Source: CAYVBN01 sp964538565 (lineage in GTDB: Bacteria > Pseudomonadota > Alphaproteobacteria > Rhizobiales > Xanthobacteraceae). From it: a stretch of 14,787 nt of DNA. Positions 1 through 7,499 of this stretch are shown piece after piece. The first letter of the stretch is position 1, and the number at the start of each line of letters is the position of its first letter. Made by a program: the position numbers and the translations under genes. Below the pieces are notes generated by a model. It was not told the DNA's origin. It made no database searches and was given only the letters and a program-made list of their open reading frames with translations. Location of the stretch: assembly GCA_964538565.1 (NCBI GenBank), contig CAZIGW010000174.1:1-14787 (forward strand). Reading direction: 5' to 3'.

Positions 1-1206
1 GCGCGAGGCGAGCAGATTGCCGTTCTGCGTGCTGCCGAGCCCGTCGAAGCCCTGGCTGTAGATGAGCCCGTACTGGTTGATGCCGCCCAGCGGATCGGCC
101 ATGTCGCCGTCGGCGCGCAGGCGCACGCCGCGCAACCGGTCCTCGTTGAACGGCGACTGCAGCACGTCGCTGTGGCTGTCGCTGGCGAAGAACAGGCCGC
201 CGAGCGTGAGATTGCGTTCGCGCGAGCGGACGAGCGGATAGGAAAGGCCCGTCTCCACCACGGTGCCGAGGGTCTTGAACTCGAGGGTCTCGAGCGCGAC
301 CGTGCCGGGCTTGCCCCAGCTGTCGCTGCCGTTGACGAAGAACGTGAGCCCCTCGGTGTTGAGCACCTGCCGATAATTGCCGGCGACGTACTGCAGCTCG
401 TTGAGCTGGGTGGCGCCCGCATAGGTGACGGTCAGCGCCTCGTGCTGGCCGAGCAGGTTGTTGACCGTCGCCGACGACAGGAACTGGATCGGCCCGCGCG
501 CTTGCGTGCCCCGATTGTCGAGGCGGGCGATGGCGTCGAGCCGTTTTTCCTTCACCTCGACGACGAGCGTCGATGCGCCGGGCTTGTCGGCCGAGGGCTT
601 GAGGCTCGTGCGGAAGGCAAGCCCGGGCAGATCGCCGGCGAGCAGCAGATAGCGCTCGATGGTGCGGATGTTGACCGGGCGCTCCGCCGTGATGTTGGCC
701 GCGTAGACGGAGAAGAAGTCGCGGTAGCGCGACAGCGCGCCGGGCCACACGACCTTGTCGACATAGCCCTCGACCACCTCGATGCGCACGACCGCGCCCT
801 TCGGATCGAGGCGCTGTGGCGGTACGATGGCGCGCGAGAGCACGTAGCCGTCGTTGCCGTACTTCGCGGTCAGACGCGCGGCGAGATCGTAGATCGCCTT
901 GAGCGGCACCGTGTGGCCGACGAGATCGGCATAGAGCGGACGCAGATCCTCCGCGCGATAGACCGTCGCGCCGACGATGCGCACGTCGCGCACCGCGATC
1001 GAGACCTTCTCGGCGCCCGCGGGGGCCGTCGTGCTTGGCAGCGCAATCGCGGCGCCGCCCGGCTGCGCCAACGGGGCCTGCGGCTGCTCGAATCGCTCGC
1101 GCTCCCGGCCGGGCTGCTCGCTCGGCGGAATCACTTGTGCAATCGCCGCGACCGGTATGAATCCGATCGCGATTGCCACCGCCATTCGGTAGAGAGCGGC
1201 AATCAT
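1..1206 (-). CDS. Two-partner secretion outer-membrane transporter, ShlB/FhaC/HecB family (partial)
   Basis: My translation of the minus strand gives 402 residues with no stop before the window edge, so the C-terminal part is missing. Residues 1-23 form a signal peptide (hydrophobic run, AIA before Gln24). A Pro/Gln-rich linker follows, then a POTRA-2 domain at about 69-147 with the pattern SIAVRDVRIVGATVY and VVRIEVVEGYVDKV. From about residue 225 comes the start of the TPS transporter barrel (RLDNRGTQARGPIQF, then alternating strand-like segments). Family members secrete a large TpsA exoprotein, or a haemolysin/adhesin, across the outer membrane, and usually have about 550-600 residues, so roughly two thirds is visible. 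The ATG at 1206 is preceded by a weak purine-rich stretch (GGGGACTGGGA) and a promoter. No TpsA partner lies on the visible side. A BamA/TamA-like relative is less likely because only one POTRA is present. Confidence 0.85.
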   Translation of the reverse strand, partial: MIAALYRMAVAIAIGFIPVAAIAQVIPPSEQPGRERERFEQPQAPLAQPGGAAIALPSTTAPAGAEKVSIAVRDVRIVGATVYRAEDLRPLYADLVGHTVPLKAIYDLAARLTAKYGNDGYVLSRAIVPPQRLDPKGAVVRIEVVEGYVDKVVWPGALSRYRDFFSVYAANITAERPVNIRTIERYLLLAGDLPGLAFRTSLKPSADKPGASTLVVEVKEKRLDAIARLDNRGTQARGPIQFLSSATVNNLLGQHEALTVTYAGATQLNELQYVAGNYRQVLNTEGLTFFVNGSDSWGKPGTVALETLEFKTLGTVVETGLSYPLVRSRERNLTLGGLFFASDSHSDVLQSPFNEDRLRGVRLRADGDMADPLGGINQYGLIYSQGFDGLGSTQNGNLLASR

Positions 1207-1232
1207 TCCCAGTCCCCGTCACGTCCGGAGAA

Positions 1233-1261
1233 ATAATCGAGAAATGACGGGCAAGAGTCAA
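1233..1261 (-). promoter_or_regulatory. Predicted sigma70 promoter of the TpsB gene
   Basis: On the minus strand a -35 box TTGACT (1256-1261) is separated by exactly 17 bases from a -10 box GATTAT (1233-1238). This would place the start of transcription about 20 bases before the ATG at 1206. The match is 5/6 and 4/6 to the consensus. It lies in the locally AT-rich stretch upstream of the gene. Confidence 0.45.
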
Positions 1262-1378
1262 AACGGTTTAGACGACTTCCGGCCCCCGCCACAGGCCCGG
1301 CCTATGGTTGAACGCAGGCAAGACTACTGCGTCAGTCCCATGAAACGCCGCAAATTATCTTGGTAATCACCGACGGAT

Positions 1379-1404
1379 TGCCACAATTAGGCAAAGATGT
1401 GGCA
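1379..1404. promoter_or_regulatory. Dyad TGCCACA-N12-TGTGGCA, possible operator
   Basis: A perfect 7-base inverted repeat (1379-1385 and 1398-1404) lies in AT-rich DNA about 120 bases upstream of the predicted TpsB promoter. There is no T-run on either side, which argues against a terminator. The spacing fits a dimeric regulator. No regulator can be named from this sequence. Confidence 0.35.
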
Positions 1405-1612
1405 GTTATTATTATGATGCGCACAGTGTTCCGAAACTACCATTTGCAGGCGGTTCACCAAAACCAAGCACTCTAGACCATCAATACCGTCTGCCGGGGG
1501 TCAACGCCCGGGCGATCATTTACCTCCGCGTAACCAAATCCTGCGCCGCCGCTCGCTCGACGTGGGCCACGGCGCCGTTCCGTTCGGCCGACCGGATGCG
1601 GCGCGCCGCGAT

Positions 1613-1674
1613 CTTTGCCGGATGTGGCAAAGGGGCGACACTCGGGGCGCGTGTCGCAGCGAGTCTCGACACGC
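1613..1674 (-). terminator. Two tandem hairpins downstream of the cupin gene
   Basis: Two perfect inverted repeats follow the cupin stop codon in the direction of transcription: GCGTGTCG/CGACACGC (1649-1656 and 1667-1674, 10-base loop), then CTTTGCC/GGCAAAG (1613-1619 and 1626-1632, 6-base loop). They start about 100 bases after the stop codon. Neither has a T-run, so intrinsic termination is uncertain; they could equally protect the 3' end of the message. Confidence 0.3.
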
Positions 1675-1770
1675 CGGCGCGATCGGGCGAACGAGAAATT
1701 TTCCGGACGCCGGACGTCAAATCAATCCGATCCGGCGCATGGCCCGGCCGCCGCCCGCGCTCGCGGCAGC

Positions 1771-3003
1771 TCACATCACGTCTCCCATCACCTCCTCGCC
1801 TTCCGCCGGCGGGCGCTCGTAGAATTCCGGATTCATCCGGTTCTGCACACCTTCGCGCGCAAGCGCGGCGGCGAATTCCGCGCGGATCGCCGGATCCTCC
1901 TGGTGATACGGGATGGCGCTGCCGCCCTTGGAGAGATCGATCGCGCCGTAGTCCATGAGCTGCTCGCCGGGACGGCCGGGCTTGCGCGAACGTTGGTTGT
2001 TCGGGCCATGCCAGGCGGTCACGCGCAGGCCTTCGCGGCCGACGCCGAAATGCTGATGAAACCAGTCGCCGCTCATCGGCGCGGCGGAGACGAGGCCGAC
2101 CGGCTCGTAGTCCTGGCGCAGCACCTTGTCGCCGTTGCCGGTCCTCCACGGATTGGTGCCGAGCGTCTCCGGCCACGTGTAGGTGTAGCCCTTGCCCTTG
2201 ATGCAGATGAGCACCGCGGCCGACGCGTGCTTGTGCGCCTTGGAGTAGCGGCCGGTCTCGTGCTGGCCGATCCACAGATAGAAGCGGTTGCCGGCCATCG
2301 CCGGCTCGACGCGGCGGTAGCCGGGCGAACGGCGGTTGTCGAGCGGAAGCTCGCAATTGACGATGTCCGGAATGAAGTTGGTGCGGCGCATGGCTAGCCC
2401 GCGCACCGGATCCGGCTCGATGTCGTCGCTCGGCTTGAAATAGTCCTCCGCGCCGGAGAAGCGCTCGGTGAAACTGTGCGGGCAGTTGAAGATGAACTCG
2501 GGATTGTCGATCAGGTTCATCATGTTCGGGGCGGTGGTGCCGCACAGGAGCAATGCCGGCGCGCTGCTGGCGTTGATCATGCGGTGGTACGCATTGAGCG
2601 GGATCGCGAACAGCGAGCCCTTCTGCCATTCGAACGTGTGACGCTTGGTCTGTCCCTCCTGCCACACCTCGGTCGAGCCGCGGCCCTCGACCACGAGCAC
2701 GACCTTCTCGTAGAGGTGCCGCTCGACGTTGAGCGCGCCGGCGCCCGGCACCTCGACCACGTACAGGCCCCAGAGGCCTTCGGTGCCATAGAGCTGGATG
2801 TAGCTGCCGCGGCCCCCGAGCCGCTTCCACGGCGTCATCGGCAGGTCCTGCACGCGGCGCACGCCGATCCCGCGGTAGCACGGCACGCCCTCCGCCTCCA
2901 TGAAGCGGTCGTACGGCATCGGCGGCCGCTTGAACGTGCCGAAGCCCGCGTTCTCGCCCGCCTTGGGTTCGTGCCAGTGCGATTGATCGGTGATGTCGTG
3001 CAT
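1771..3003 (-). CDS. Bicupin-domain protein, possible metal-dependent dioxygenase
   Basis: This 410-residue protein has no signal peptide and two cupin folds. The first has the pattern NVERHLYEKVVLVVEGRG (92-109) and PLNAYHRMIN (135-144): H96, E99 and H140 are kept, but the first His of the usual HxH is Glu94. The second has HKH at 257-259 with VLICIKGKG (264-272) and WFHQHFG (314-320): three histidines are available, while the usual Glu is Ala263. A two-cupin layout of this length recalls gentisate/salicylate 1,2-dioxygenases, which bind iron through three histidines, but overall likeness is not enough to name a substrate. Similar proteins also carry labels such as ethanolamine ammonia-lyase-activating protein. 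The ATG at 3003 has a good ribosome site (AAGGGA). It follows two Bug receptor genes by 61 bases, suggesting co-transcription and a role in handling the imported compound. Confidence 0.8.
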   Translation of the reverse strand: MHDITDQSHWHEPKAGENAGFGTFKRPPMPYDRFMEAEGVPCYRGIGVRRVQDLPMTPWKRLGGRGSYIQLYGTEGLWGLYVVEVPGAGALNVERHLYEKVVLVVEGRGSTEVWQEGQTKRHTFEWQKGSLFAIPLNAYHRMINASSAPALLLCGTTAPNMMNLIDNPEFIFNCPHSFTERFSGAEDYFKPSDDIEPDPVRGLAMRRTNFIPDIVNCELPLDNRRSPGYRRVEPAMAGNRFYLWIGQHETGRYSKAHKHASAAVLICIKGKGYTYTWPETLGTNPWRTGNGDKVLRQDYEPVGLVSAAPMSGDWFHQHFGVGREGLRVTAWHGPNNQRSRKPGRPGEQLMDYGAIDLSKGGSAIPYHQEDPAIRAEFAAALAREGVQNRMNPEFYERPPAEGEEVMGDVM

Positions 3004-3064
3004 GGAGCGTCCCTTGCGGATTTTTTGACTCAGATTTTCTGCAGTCGAATGGCGCGATGGCGCG

Positions 3065-4126
3065 CTACTGATGAGCGTGTGCCTTCTTGTGTCCGGCGAG
3101 CAGCGCCTTCATCTTCTCGAGCAGCGCCGGCGGCGCGGCGGCGATCCGGTTGATGGCGTCGAGCGCCTCGGCGCCACCGATCGGGCTGACGTCGACCTTG
3201 AGCCGTTGCGCTTCCTCCAGGTACTCCGGATCCTCGTGCACGGCAAGGAAGGCGCTCTCCAGCGCCTTGGCGCGGTCCTGCGGCACGTCGGGCGGGGCGG
3301 CGAACGGTCGCGACAGGCGATAGGGAATCTCGGCGAGCTCGATGAGCGCGCGCGCCTCGTCGTTCTGCGCCAGTTCGCGCGCGGTCGGCACGTCGGGGAA
3401 ATCCGGATGACGGGTCGTGCGCCCGAACTGCAGCCGCACGTGCATGTTGCTGCCGGGCTTGAGCCACTCGGCGTGCGAGGACTTCACCGCCGAGTAGCCG
3501 ACGTTTCGGCCGTCCACCTCCTTGCGGTCGACGGCGAGGAAGAGTGCGTTGCTGTCCGGATAGCCGAGCACCTGCTTGATGTTGAGGGCGAGTGCGTCGC
3601 GCAGCACGACGGCGACGTCGTTGCCCGACGCTCCCTCCGCGGTGCCCCCGAGCACGAGCGGCGGACCACCGGGCCGGCGCGCGTCGGCGATCGATTTCAC
3701 CGCCGCGTCCCTGCGTACGAACATCAGATAGGCGTCGTTGCCGTAGCTCGACGAGGAGCCGAGCCAGGTGAACTTGCGCGGGTCGAACTGCACGTTGTCG
3801 TTGCCGCCGAGCACGCCGAGCAGCGGCATGTCGCGCGAGAAGGCGGCGATCGTCGTGCCGTCGCGCGGCGCCGCCGTGTACAGATAGTTGACCGCGCGCA
3901 GGCTGCCGGCGCCCGGCATGTTCTGCACCACCACCAGCGGGTGGCCCGGAATGTACTTCGCCAGGTGGCGGGCGACGAGCCGCGCATAGACGTCGTAGCC
4001 GCCGCCCGGCCCGTAGCCGACGATCAGCTTCAACTGCTTGCCGGCGTAGAAATCCGCCACGTCATCGGCGCTCGCCGGCGTCGCGGCGAGCGCAATGAGC
4101 AGGATCGCGGCCCTGCGCGTCAACAT
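3065..4126 (-). CDS. Periplasmic solute receptor, Bug/TctC family (copy 1)
   Basis: This 353-residue protein has a signal peptide at 1-20 (cleavage after ASA, before Asp21). It has the Bug-family hallmark GYGPGGGYDVYAR (37-49), followed by VVVQNMPGAGS (65-75), the region that clamps a carboxylate ligand in this fold. Family members bind organic acids in the periplasm and feed a tripartite tricarboxylate transporter or act as sensors; no TctA or TctB gene is near. The length is slightly above the usual 320-330. The ATG at 4126 has a very strong ribosome site (GGAGGGGA). It is the second gene of a three-gene operon, 65 bases after its paralogue and 61 before the cupin gene. By eye it shares roughly 60% of its residues with the paralogue: nearly identical in the N-terminal ligand region, more different in the second half. 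The ligand is unknown. Confidence 0.88.
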   Translation of the reverse strand: MLTRRAAILLIALAATPASADDVADFYAGKQLKLIVGYGPGGGYDVYARLVARHLAKYIPGHPLVVVQNMPGAGSLRAVNYLYTAAPRDGTTIAAFSRDMPLLGVLGGNDNVQFDPRKFTWLGSSSSYGNDAYLMFVRRDAAVKSIADARRPGGPPLVLGGTAEGASGNDVAVVLRDALALNIKQVLGYPDSNALFLAVDRKEVDGRNVGYSAVKSSHAEWLKPGSNMHVRLQFGRTTRHPDFPDVPTARELAQNDEARALIELAEIPYRLSRPFAAPPDVPQDRAKALESAFLAVHEDPEYLEEAQRLKVDVSPIGGAEALDAINRIAAAPPALLEKMKALLAGHKKAHAHQ

Positions 4127-4191
4127 GGGTCCCCTCCCCGATCATCCTCCGGCTGTCCGCATCGGCCGCCGCGCGGCGCCCTCCGGTCACC

Positions 4192-5250
4192 TCAATGAGA
4201 CTTCTTGCTGTGGGAGAACAGGTTTCGCAGATAGTCGAGGACCTCCGGAGGAGACGTCGCGATCCGCTCGATCGCCTGCTGGGCCTCGGCGCTGCCGACC
4301 GGGCTCACGTCGAGCTTGAGGATGGCGGCGTCCTTGAGAAAGTCGGCGTCCTTGTGCACGGCGAGGAATGCCGTCTCGAGCGCCCTGGCACGATCGGCCG
4401 GGATGTCCGGCGGCGCGGCGAACGGGCGCGAGAAGGTGTAGGGGATTTCCGCCACCTCGATCAGCCGGCGCGCCTTCTCGTCGCTGGCAAGCTCGCGCGC
4501 GGTCGGCACATCGGGCAGCTCGGGATTGCGCGTGGCGCGCGCGTATTGCACCAGCACCCGCATGCTGCTGTCGGACTTGAGCCACTCGGGCTTGAGCGAG
4601 CGTACCGAGGAGAGGTCGACGGTGCGGCCCATGATCTCGCCGCGCTCCATCGCCAGGAAAATCCCGTTGCTGTCGGGATAGCCCGCCACCACCTTGACGT
4701 TGATGCCGATCGTATCGTGCAGGATGACCGGCACGTCGTTGCCGGTCGCGCCCTCGGCGGTGCCGCCGAGAACGAGCGCCGTGCCGCCCGGCTTGCGCGC
4801 CTCCTCGATCGTCCGCACCGGCGCGTCCTTGCGCACCATCAGGATGTACGCGTCGTTGGCGAAGCTCGACGTCGAGTCGAGCCAGGTGAGCTTGCGCGGA
4901 TCGAAGCGAAAATTCGGATTGCCGCCCAACAGGCCGATGAGCGGCATGTCGCGGCCGAAGATGGCGATCGTGGTGCCGTCCTTCGGCGCCGTCGTGTACA
5001 GATAGTTGACCGCGCGCAGGCTGCCGGCGCCCGGCATGTTCTGCACGATGACGGTCGGATTGCCCGGAATGTACTTGCCGATGTGGCGTGCGAGCAGGCG
5101 CGCATAGACGTCGTAGCCGCCACCCGGCCCGTAGCCGACGACCACGTTCAACTGCCTGCCCTTGTAGAAGTCGGCCACCGGATCGGCCTTCGCCGCCGGT
5201 GTCGCGAGGGCGAAAGCCACCAACAGTCCCGCCGTCCATCGCGCCAGCAC
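4192..5250 (-). CDS. Periplasmic solute receptor, Bug/TctC family (copy 2)
   Basis: A GTG at 5250 is the best start. It gives 352 residues, a clean signal peptide (1-22, cleavage after AKA, before Asp23) and an ideal ribosome site just upstream. Longer in-frame starts would add 86 residues of low-complexity, non-secretory sequence and run through a palindromic repeat. The Bug motif GYGPGGGYDVYAR is at 39-51 and VIVQNMPGAGS at 67-77. As for its paralogue, the expected role is periplasmic capture of an organic acid. It is the promoter-proximal gene of the receptor-receptor-cupin operon and lies divergent from the thiamine-diphosphate enzyme across a 453-base gap. The second halves of the two receptors differ in the segment after the PGYPDSN-like turn, so they may recognise different ligands. 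Confidence 0.88.
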   Translation of the reverse strand: MLARWTAGLLVAFALATPAAKADPVADFYKGRQLNVVVGYGPGGGYDVYARLLARHIGKYIPGNPTVIVQNMPGAGSLRAVNYLYTTAPKDGTTIAIFGRDMPLIGLLGGNPNFRFDPRKLTWLDSTSSFANDAYILMVRKDAPVRTIEEARKPGGTALVLGGTAEGATGNDVPVILHDTIGINVKVVAGYPDSNGIFLAMERGEIMGRTVDLSSVRSLKPEWLKSDSSMRVLVQYARATRNPELPDVPTARELASDEKARRLIEVAEIPYTFSRPFAAPPDIPADRARALETAFLAVHKDADFLKDAAILKLDVSPVGSAEAQQAIERIATSPPEVLDYLRNLFSHSKKSH

Positions 5251-5252
5251 GT

Positions 5253-5263
5253 CCCACCTCCCC
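5253..5263 (-). promoter_or_regulatory. Ribosome binding site fixing the GTG start of the second Bug gene
   Basis: Reading the minus strand, GGGGAGGTGGG ends two bases before the GTG at 5250. It contains a near-complete Shine-Dalgarno core (GGAGGT). The paralogue has a comparable site (GGAGGGGA) before its ATG, which supports this start over any upstream one. Confidence 0.7.
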
Positions 5264-5290
5264 GTTCGTTTCCGCCGCTTCGGCACACGA

Positions 5291-5350
5291 GCCCGAAAAG
5301 TGGATACCGGCTTTCGGGCAGGATCGTGCTCAAACCAAAGAGATGGAGTC
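5291..5350. repeat. Palindromic intergenic repeat, Rhizobiales type (copy A)
   Basis: A perfect 8-base stem GCCCGAAA/TTTCGGGC (5291-5298 and 5312-5319) encloses AGTGGATACCGGC. It is followed by GGATCGTGCTCAAACCAAAG and AGATGGAG. I recognise this pattern (hairpin with an ACCGG loop, then GATCATGCTCAAAC-like DNA) as a dispersed intergenic element common in Bradyrhizobium and relatives; that is recollection, not a search. Related copies lie near 7635 and 12687. Confidence 0.65.
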
Positions 5351-5435
5351 CCCGAGCTGTTGAAGACGCCGCCGGGTTCTGTGCCCGATGTTAGATGCAG
5401 CCCCGGCTGGACGCCAGCGCGCGGCGCGCGCGCGA

Positions 5436-5463
5436 TTGACGCAATGCGGCGGCCGTTGACGCA
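5436..5463 (+). promoter_or_regulatory. Direct repeat TTGACGCA, 20-base period
   Basis: TTGACGCA occurs at 5436-5443 and 5456-5463, each followed after one or two bases by TGCGG. The 20-base period is close to two helical turns, as expected for a regulator dimer binding one DNA face. The second copy could also serve as a -35 box, with a poor -10 (TATGCC at 5479) at 17 bases. It lies about 240 bases upstream of the ThDP enzyme start. Confidence 0.35.
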
Positions 5464-5703
5464 GGTGCGGGCCGCCTTTATGCCTCGCGGCGGACGGGAC
5501 GCTCGCATTTCACCGTGTCGAACAGCTCGCGCTGCGGACCGGCGAAGTCCGAGCTGACAAAGACGTTTTCATGCATCGACGCCAGTGCGCGATCCTTTCT
5601 CGAATTCCGCGGAGCGGCGACCACGAGACGAATGCGGCGGTGCGGCCCGCCGGGCATGACCGCGATCACACCGTGTGCCACGCTCCAACAAAAAAGGTGA
5701 CCC

Positions 5704-7473
5704 ATGCATCTCGACAAGATTGCCGGTAAGCCCGACGAGAAAGTCGCCTGGGGCAGCGACATCGCCGCGCAGATGTTGCGTCGCTTCGGCATCCCGTACG
5801 TCAGCCTCAACCCCGGGGCGAGCTATCGCGGCCTGCACGACAGTCTCGTCAATCATCTCGGCAACGAGCGCCCGGGAATGCTGCTCTGCCTGCACGAGGA
5901 TCACGCCGTCGCGATCGCGCACGGCTACGCCAAGGCGGCCGGCGAGCCCATGGCCTGCATCCTGCACAGCAACGTCGGCCTCCTGCATGGCGCCATGGGG
6001 CTGTTCAACGCCTGGTGCGACCGTGTGCCGATGATCGTGCTCGGGGCGACCGGGCCGCTCGACGCGCCCAAGCGGCGGCCGTGGATCGACTGGATCCACT
6101 CCTCGCGCGATCAGGCTTCGATGATCCGCAATTTCATCAAGTGGGACGACCTGCCGTCCTCGCCCGAGGCGCTCGTCGAAGCGATGTGCCGCGCCAACAT
6201 CCTGACCCGGACGGCCCCGACCGCCCCGGTCTACGTCTGCCTCGACGCCGGCCTGCAGGAGGGCAAGCTCGAGAAGGAGCCGCAATGGCCCGATCTTGCG
6301 CGCTTCACCCCGCCGGCGCCGGTCCGCCCCGCCAGGAGCGCGATCGAGGACGCGGCGGCGCTGCTCTCCAAGGCGGAACGGCCGCTCATGCTGATCGGCC
6401 GCGGCGAACGCAGCCCCGAGGCCTGGCAGGCGCGCATCAATCTCGCCGAGCGCATCGGCGCCTGCGTGATGACCGACCTCAAGACCGGCTCGATGTTCCC
6501 GACCGACCATCCGGCACATGTCGTCGCGCCGTTCAACGTGCTTCCCAAGCCGGCGCGCGAAATCGTGTGCGCGGCCGACCTCATCCTGGCGCTCGACTGG
6601 GTCGATCTCGGCGGCGCGCTGCGTCAGGCGGCGACGGTCGGCAACGTCTCGGCACGCATCGTCGCCACCAGCCTCGATCACCAGCTCCACAACGGCGCCA
6701 ACATGGAATACCAGGCGCTGCCGCCGGTCGACGTGCGCATGGCCGCGACCGCCGATGTCGTCGTCGCCGATCTGCTCGAAGAACTCGGCCCCGGCCGGCG
6801 CAATCCGTGGCGCGAGCGCATTGCCGCCAAGGCGAAGCCCGGCGACGGCAAGGCGATCTCGCAGGATCATGTCGCCTCGGTCCTGCGCGCCGCCTTCGAC
6901 GATCCCGAGCAGGTGAGCTTTGCCTCGCTCTCCCGCGGATGGCCGATCGAGCAATGGCCGTTCCGCAACCCGCTTGCTTTCCTCGGCAAGGATGGCGGCG
7001 GCGGCATCGGGTCCGGCCCCGGTCTCTCGGTCGGCGCCGCGCTCGCGCTGCATACGCACGGCCGCTACGCCGTCTCGGTGCTCGGCGACGGCGACTTCCT
7101 GATGGGCGTCCATGCGCTGTGGACCGCCGTGCGCCACCGCATCCCACTGCTGGTGCTCATCAACAACAACCGCTCCTATTTCAACGACGAGCTGCACCAG
7201 GAAACGGTCGCGGTGCGGCGCGGACGCGAACCCGCCAATCGCTGGGTCGGTCAGCGCATCGCCGACCCGGAGCCGGACATCGCCAAGCTTGCCGAGGCGC
7301 AGGGCGCCGTCGGCATCGGTCCGGTGCGCGATCAGAAGGACGTGCAGGCGGCGATCCAAAAAGGCGTCGCGGTGCTCAAGCAGGGCGGCGTGTGCGTGAT
7401 CGACCTGCACATCGATCCGGGTGAGGAACGCCGCGCCGGCGCCGCGCTCGGCCAGCGCGCGACCGGCGACTGA
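5704..7473 (+). CDS. Thiamine-diphosphate-dependent enzyme, acetolactate synthase/benzoylformate decarboxylase superfamily
   Basis: This 589-residue cytosolic protein has the three ThDP-enzyme domains. The N-terminal PYR domain carries the catalytic Glu65 in LHEDHAVAIAHGYAKAAG (63-80). A central domain lies at about 210-360. The C-terminal PP domain carries the cofactor motif GDGD (461-464) ending in INNN (486-489). Such enzymes decarboxylate or join 2-oxo acids. The length fits, but I cannot assign a substrate: the residues after GDGD (FLMGVHALWTA) differ from true acetolactate synthases, and no regulatory IlvH partner is present. The ATG has a good ribosome site (AAGGTGA). The gene is divergent from two organic-acid receptors and a bicupin protein, suggesting that it acts on a 2-oxo acid in the same catabolic route. 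A GC-rich hairpin follows the stop by 27 bases. Confidence 0.85.
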   Translation: MHLDKIAGKPDEKVAWGSDIAAQMLRRFGIPYVSLNPGASYRGLHDSLVNHLGNERPGMLLCLHEDHAVAIAHGYAKAAGEPMACILHSNVGLLHGAMGLFNAWCDRVPMIVLGATGPLDAPKRRPWIDWIHSSRDQASMIRNFIKWDDLPSSPEALVEAMCRANILTRTAPTAPVYVCLDAGLQEGKLEKEPQWPDLARFTPPAPVRPARSAIEDAAALLSKAERPLMLIGRGERSPEAWQARINLAERIGACVMTDLKTGSMFPTDHPAHVVAPFNVLPKPAREIVCAADLILALDWVDLGGALRQAATVGNVSARIVATSLDHQLHNGANMEYQALPPVDVRMAATADVVVADLLEELGPGRRNPWRERIAAKAKPGDGKAISQDHVASVLRAAFDDPEQVSFASLSRGWPIEQWPFRNPLAFLGKDGGGGIGSGPGLSVGAALALHTHGRYAVSVLGDGDFLMGVHALWTAVRHRIPLLVLINNNRSYFNDELHQETVAVRRGREPANRWVGQRIADPEPDIAKLAEAQGAVGIGPVRDQKDVQAAIQKGVAVLKQGGVCVIDLHIDPGEERRAGAALGQRATGD

Positions 7474-7499
7474 CGCCGGCACGCGGACCGAAACATGCG

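Larger units (their letters stand above)
1207..1770. other. Gene-free interval between the cupin gene and the TpsB gene
   Basis: I see no credible gene in these 564 bases. Long frames crossing 1520-1770 are frame shadows of the cupin gene. The half near the TpsB gene (about 1240-1480) is clearly richer in A and T than its surroundings and carries a predicted promoter and a dyad, listed separately. The half near the cupin gene is GC-rich and carries two perfect hairpins, listed separately. Confidence 0.6.
5251..5703. other. Divergent intergenic region between receptor operon and ThDP enzyme
   Basis: These 453 bases must hold the control signals for both divergent units. They contain one palindromic repeat (5291-5350), an alternating CG run near 5417-5433, a TTGACGCA direct repeat (5436-5463) and a clear ribosome site (AAGGTGA, 5694-5700) for the gene at 5704. 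A minus-strand frame from an ATG at 5657 to 5478 would give 59 residues, but it lacks a ribosome site and a recognisable match, so it is not called. No strong sigma70 promoter is seen for either direction. Confidence 0.5.

Noticed and set aside
1520..2881. 453-codon open frame on the minus strand
   Set aside because: It is another frame of the cupin gene, with Arg/Pro/Gly-rich low-complexity protein typical of GC-rich shadows; the 410-residue cupin frame has recognisable motifs and a ribosome site.
5416..5434. Alternating CG run, possible Z-DNA
   Set aside because: Short CG runs are frequent at this base composition and nothing links this one to a function.
4192..5508. Longer 438-residue version of the second Bug receptor
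   Set aside because: The extra 86 residues run through a palindromic repeat and hide the signal peptide; the GTG at 5250 has a near-perfect ribosome site.
5478..5657. Possible 59-residue minus-strand gene in the divergent intergenic region
   Set aside because: No ribosome site, no recognisable match, and it lies in the control region; codon use alone is not enough to call it.
1771..7473. Defence system or mobile island
   Set aside because: No nuclease, helicase, transposase, integrase or reverse transcriptase motifs are seen, base composition looks like that of the neighbours, and the genes fit metabolism.
5569..7482. 637-codon open frame antisense to the ThDP enzyme
   Set aside because: Long antisense frames are expected in GC-rich DNA. 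The product is rich in Arg, Asp and His without a fold I recognise, while the plus strand has clear ThDP motifs.
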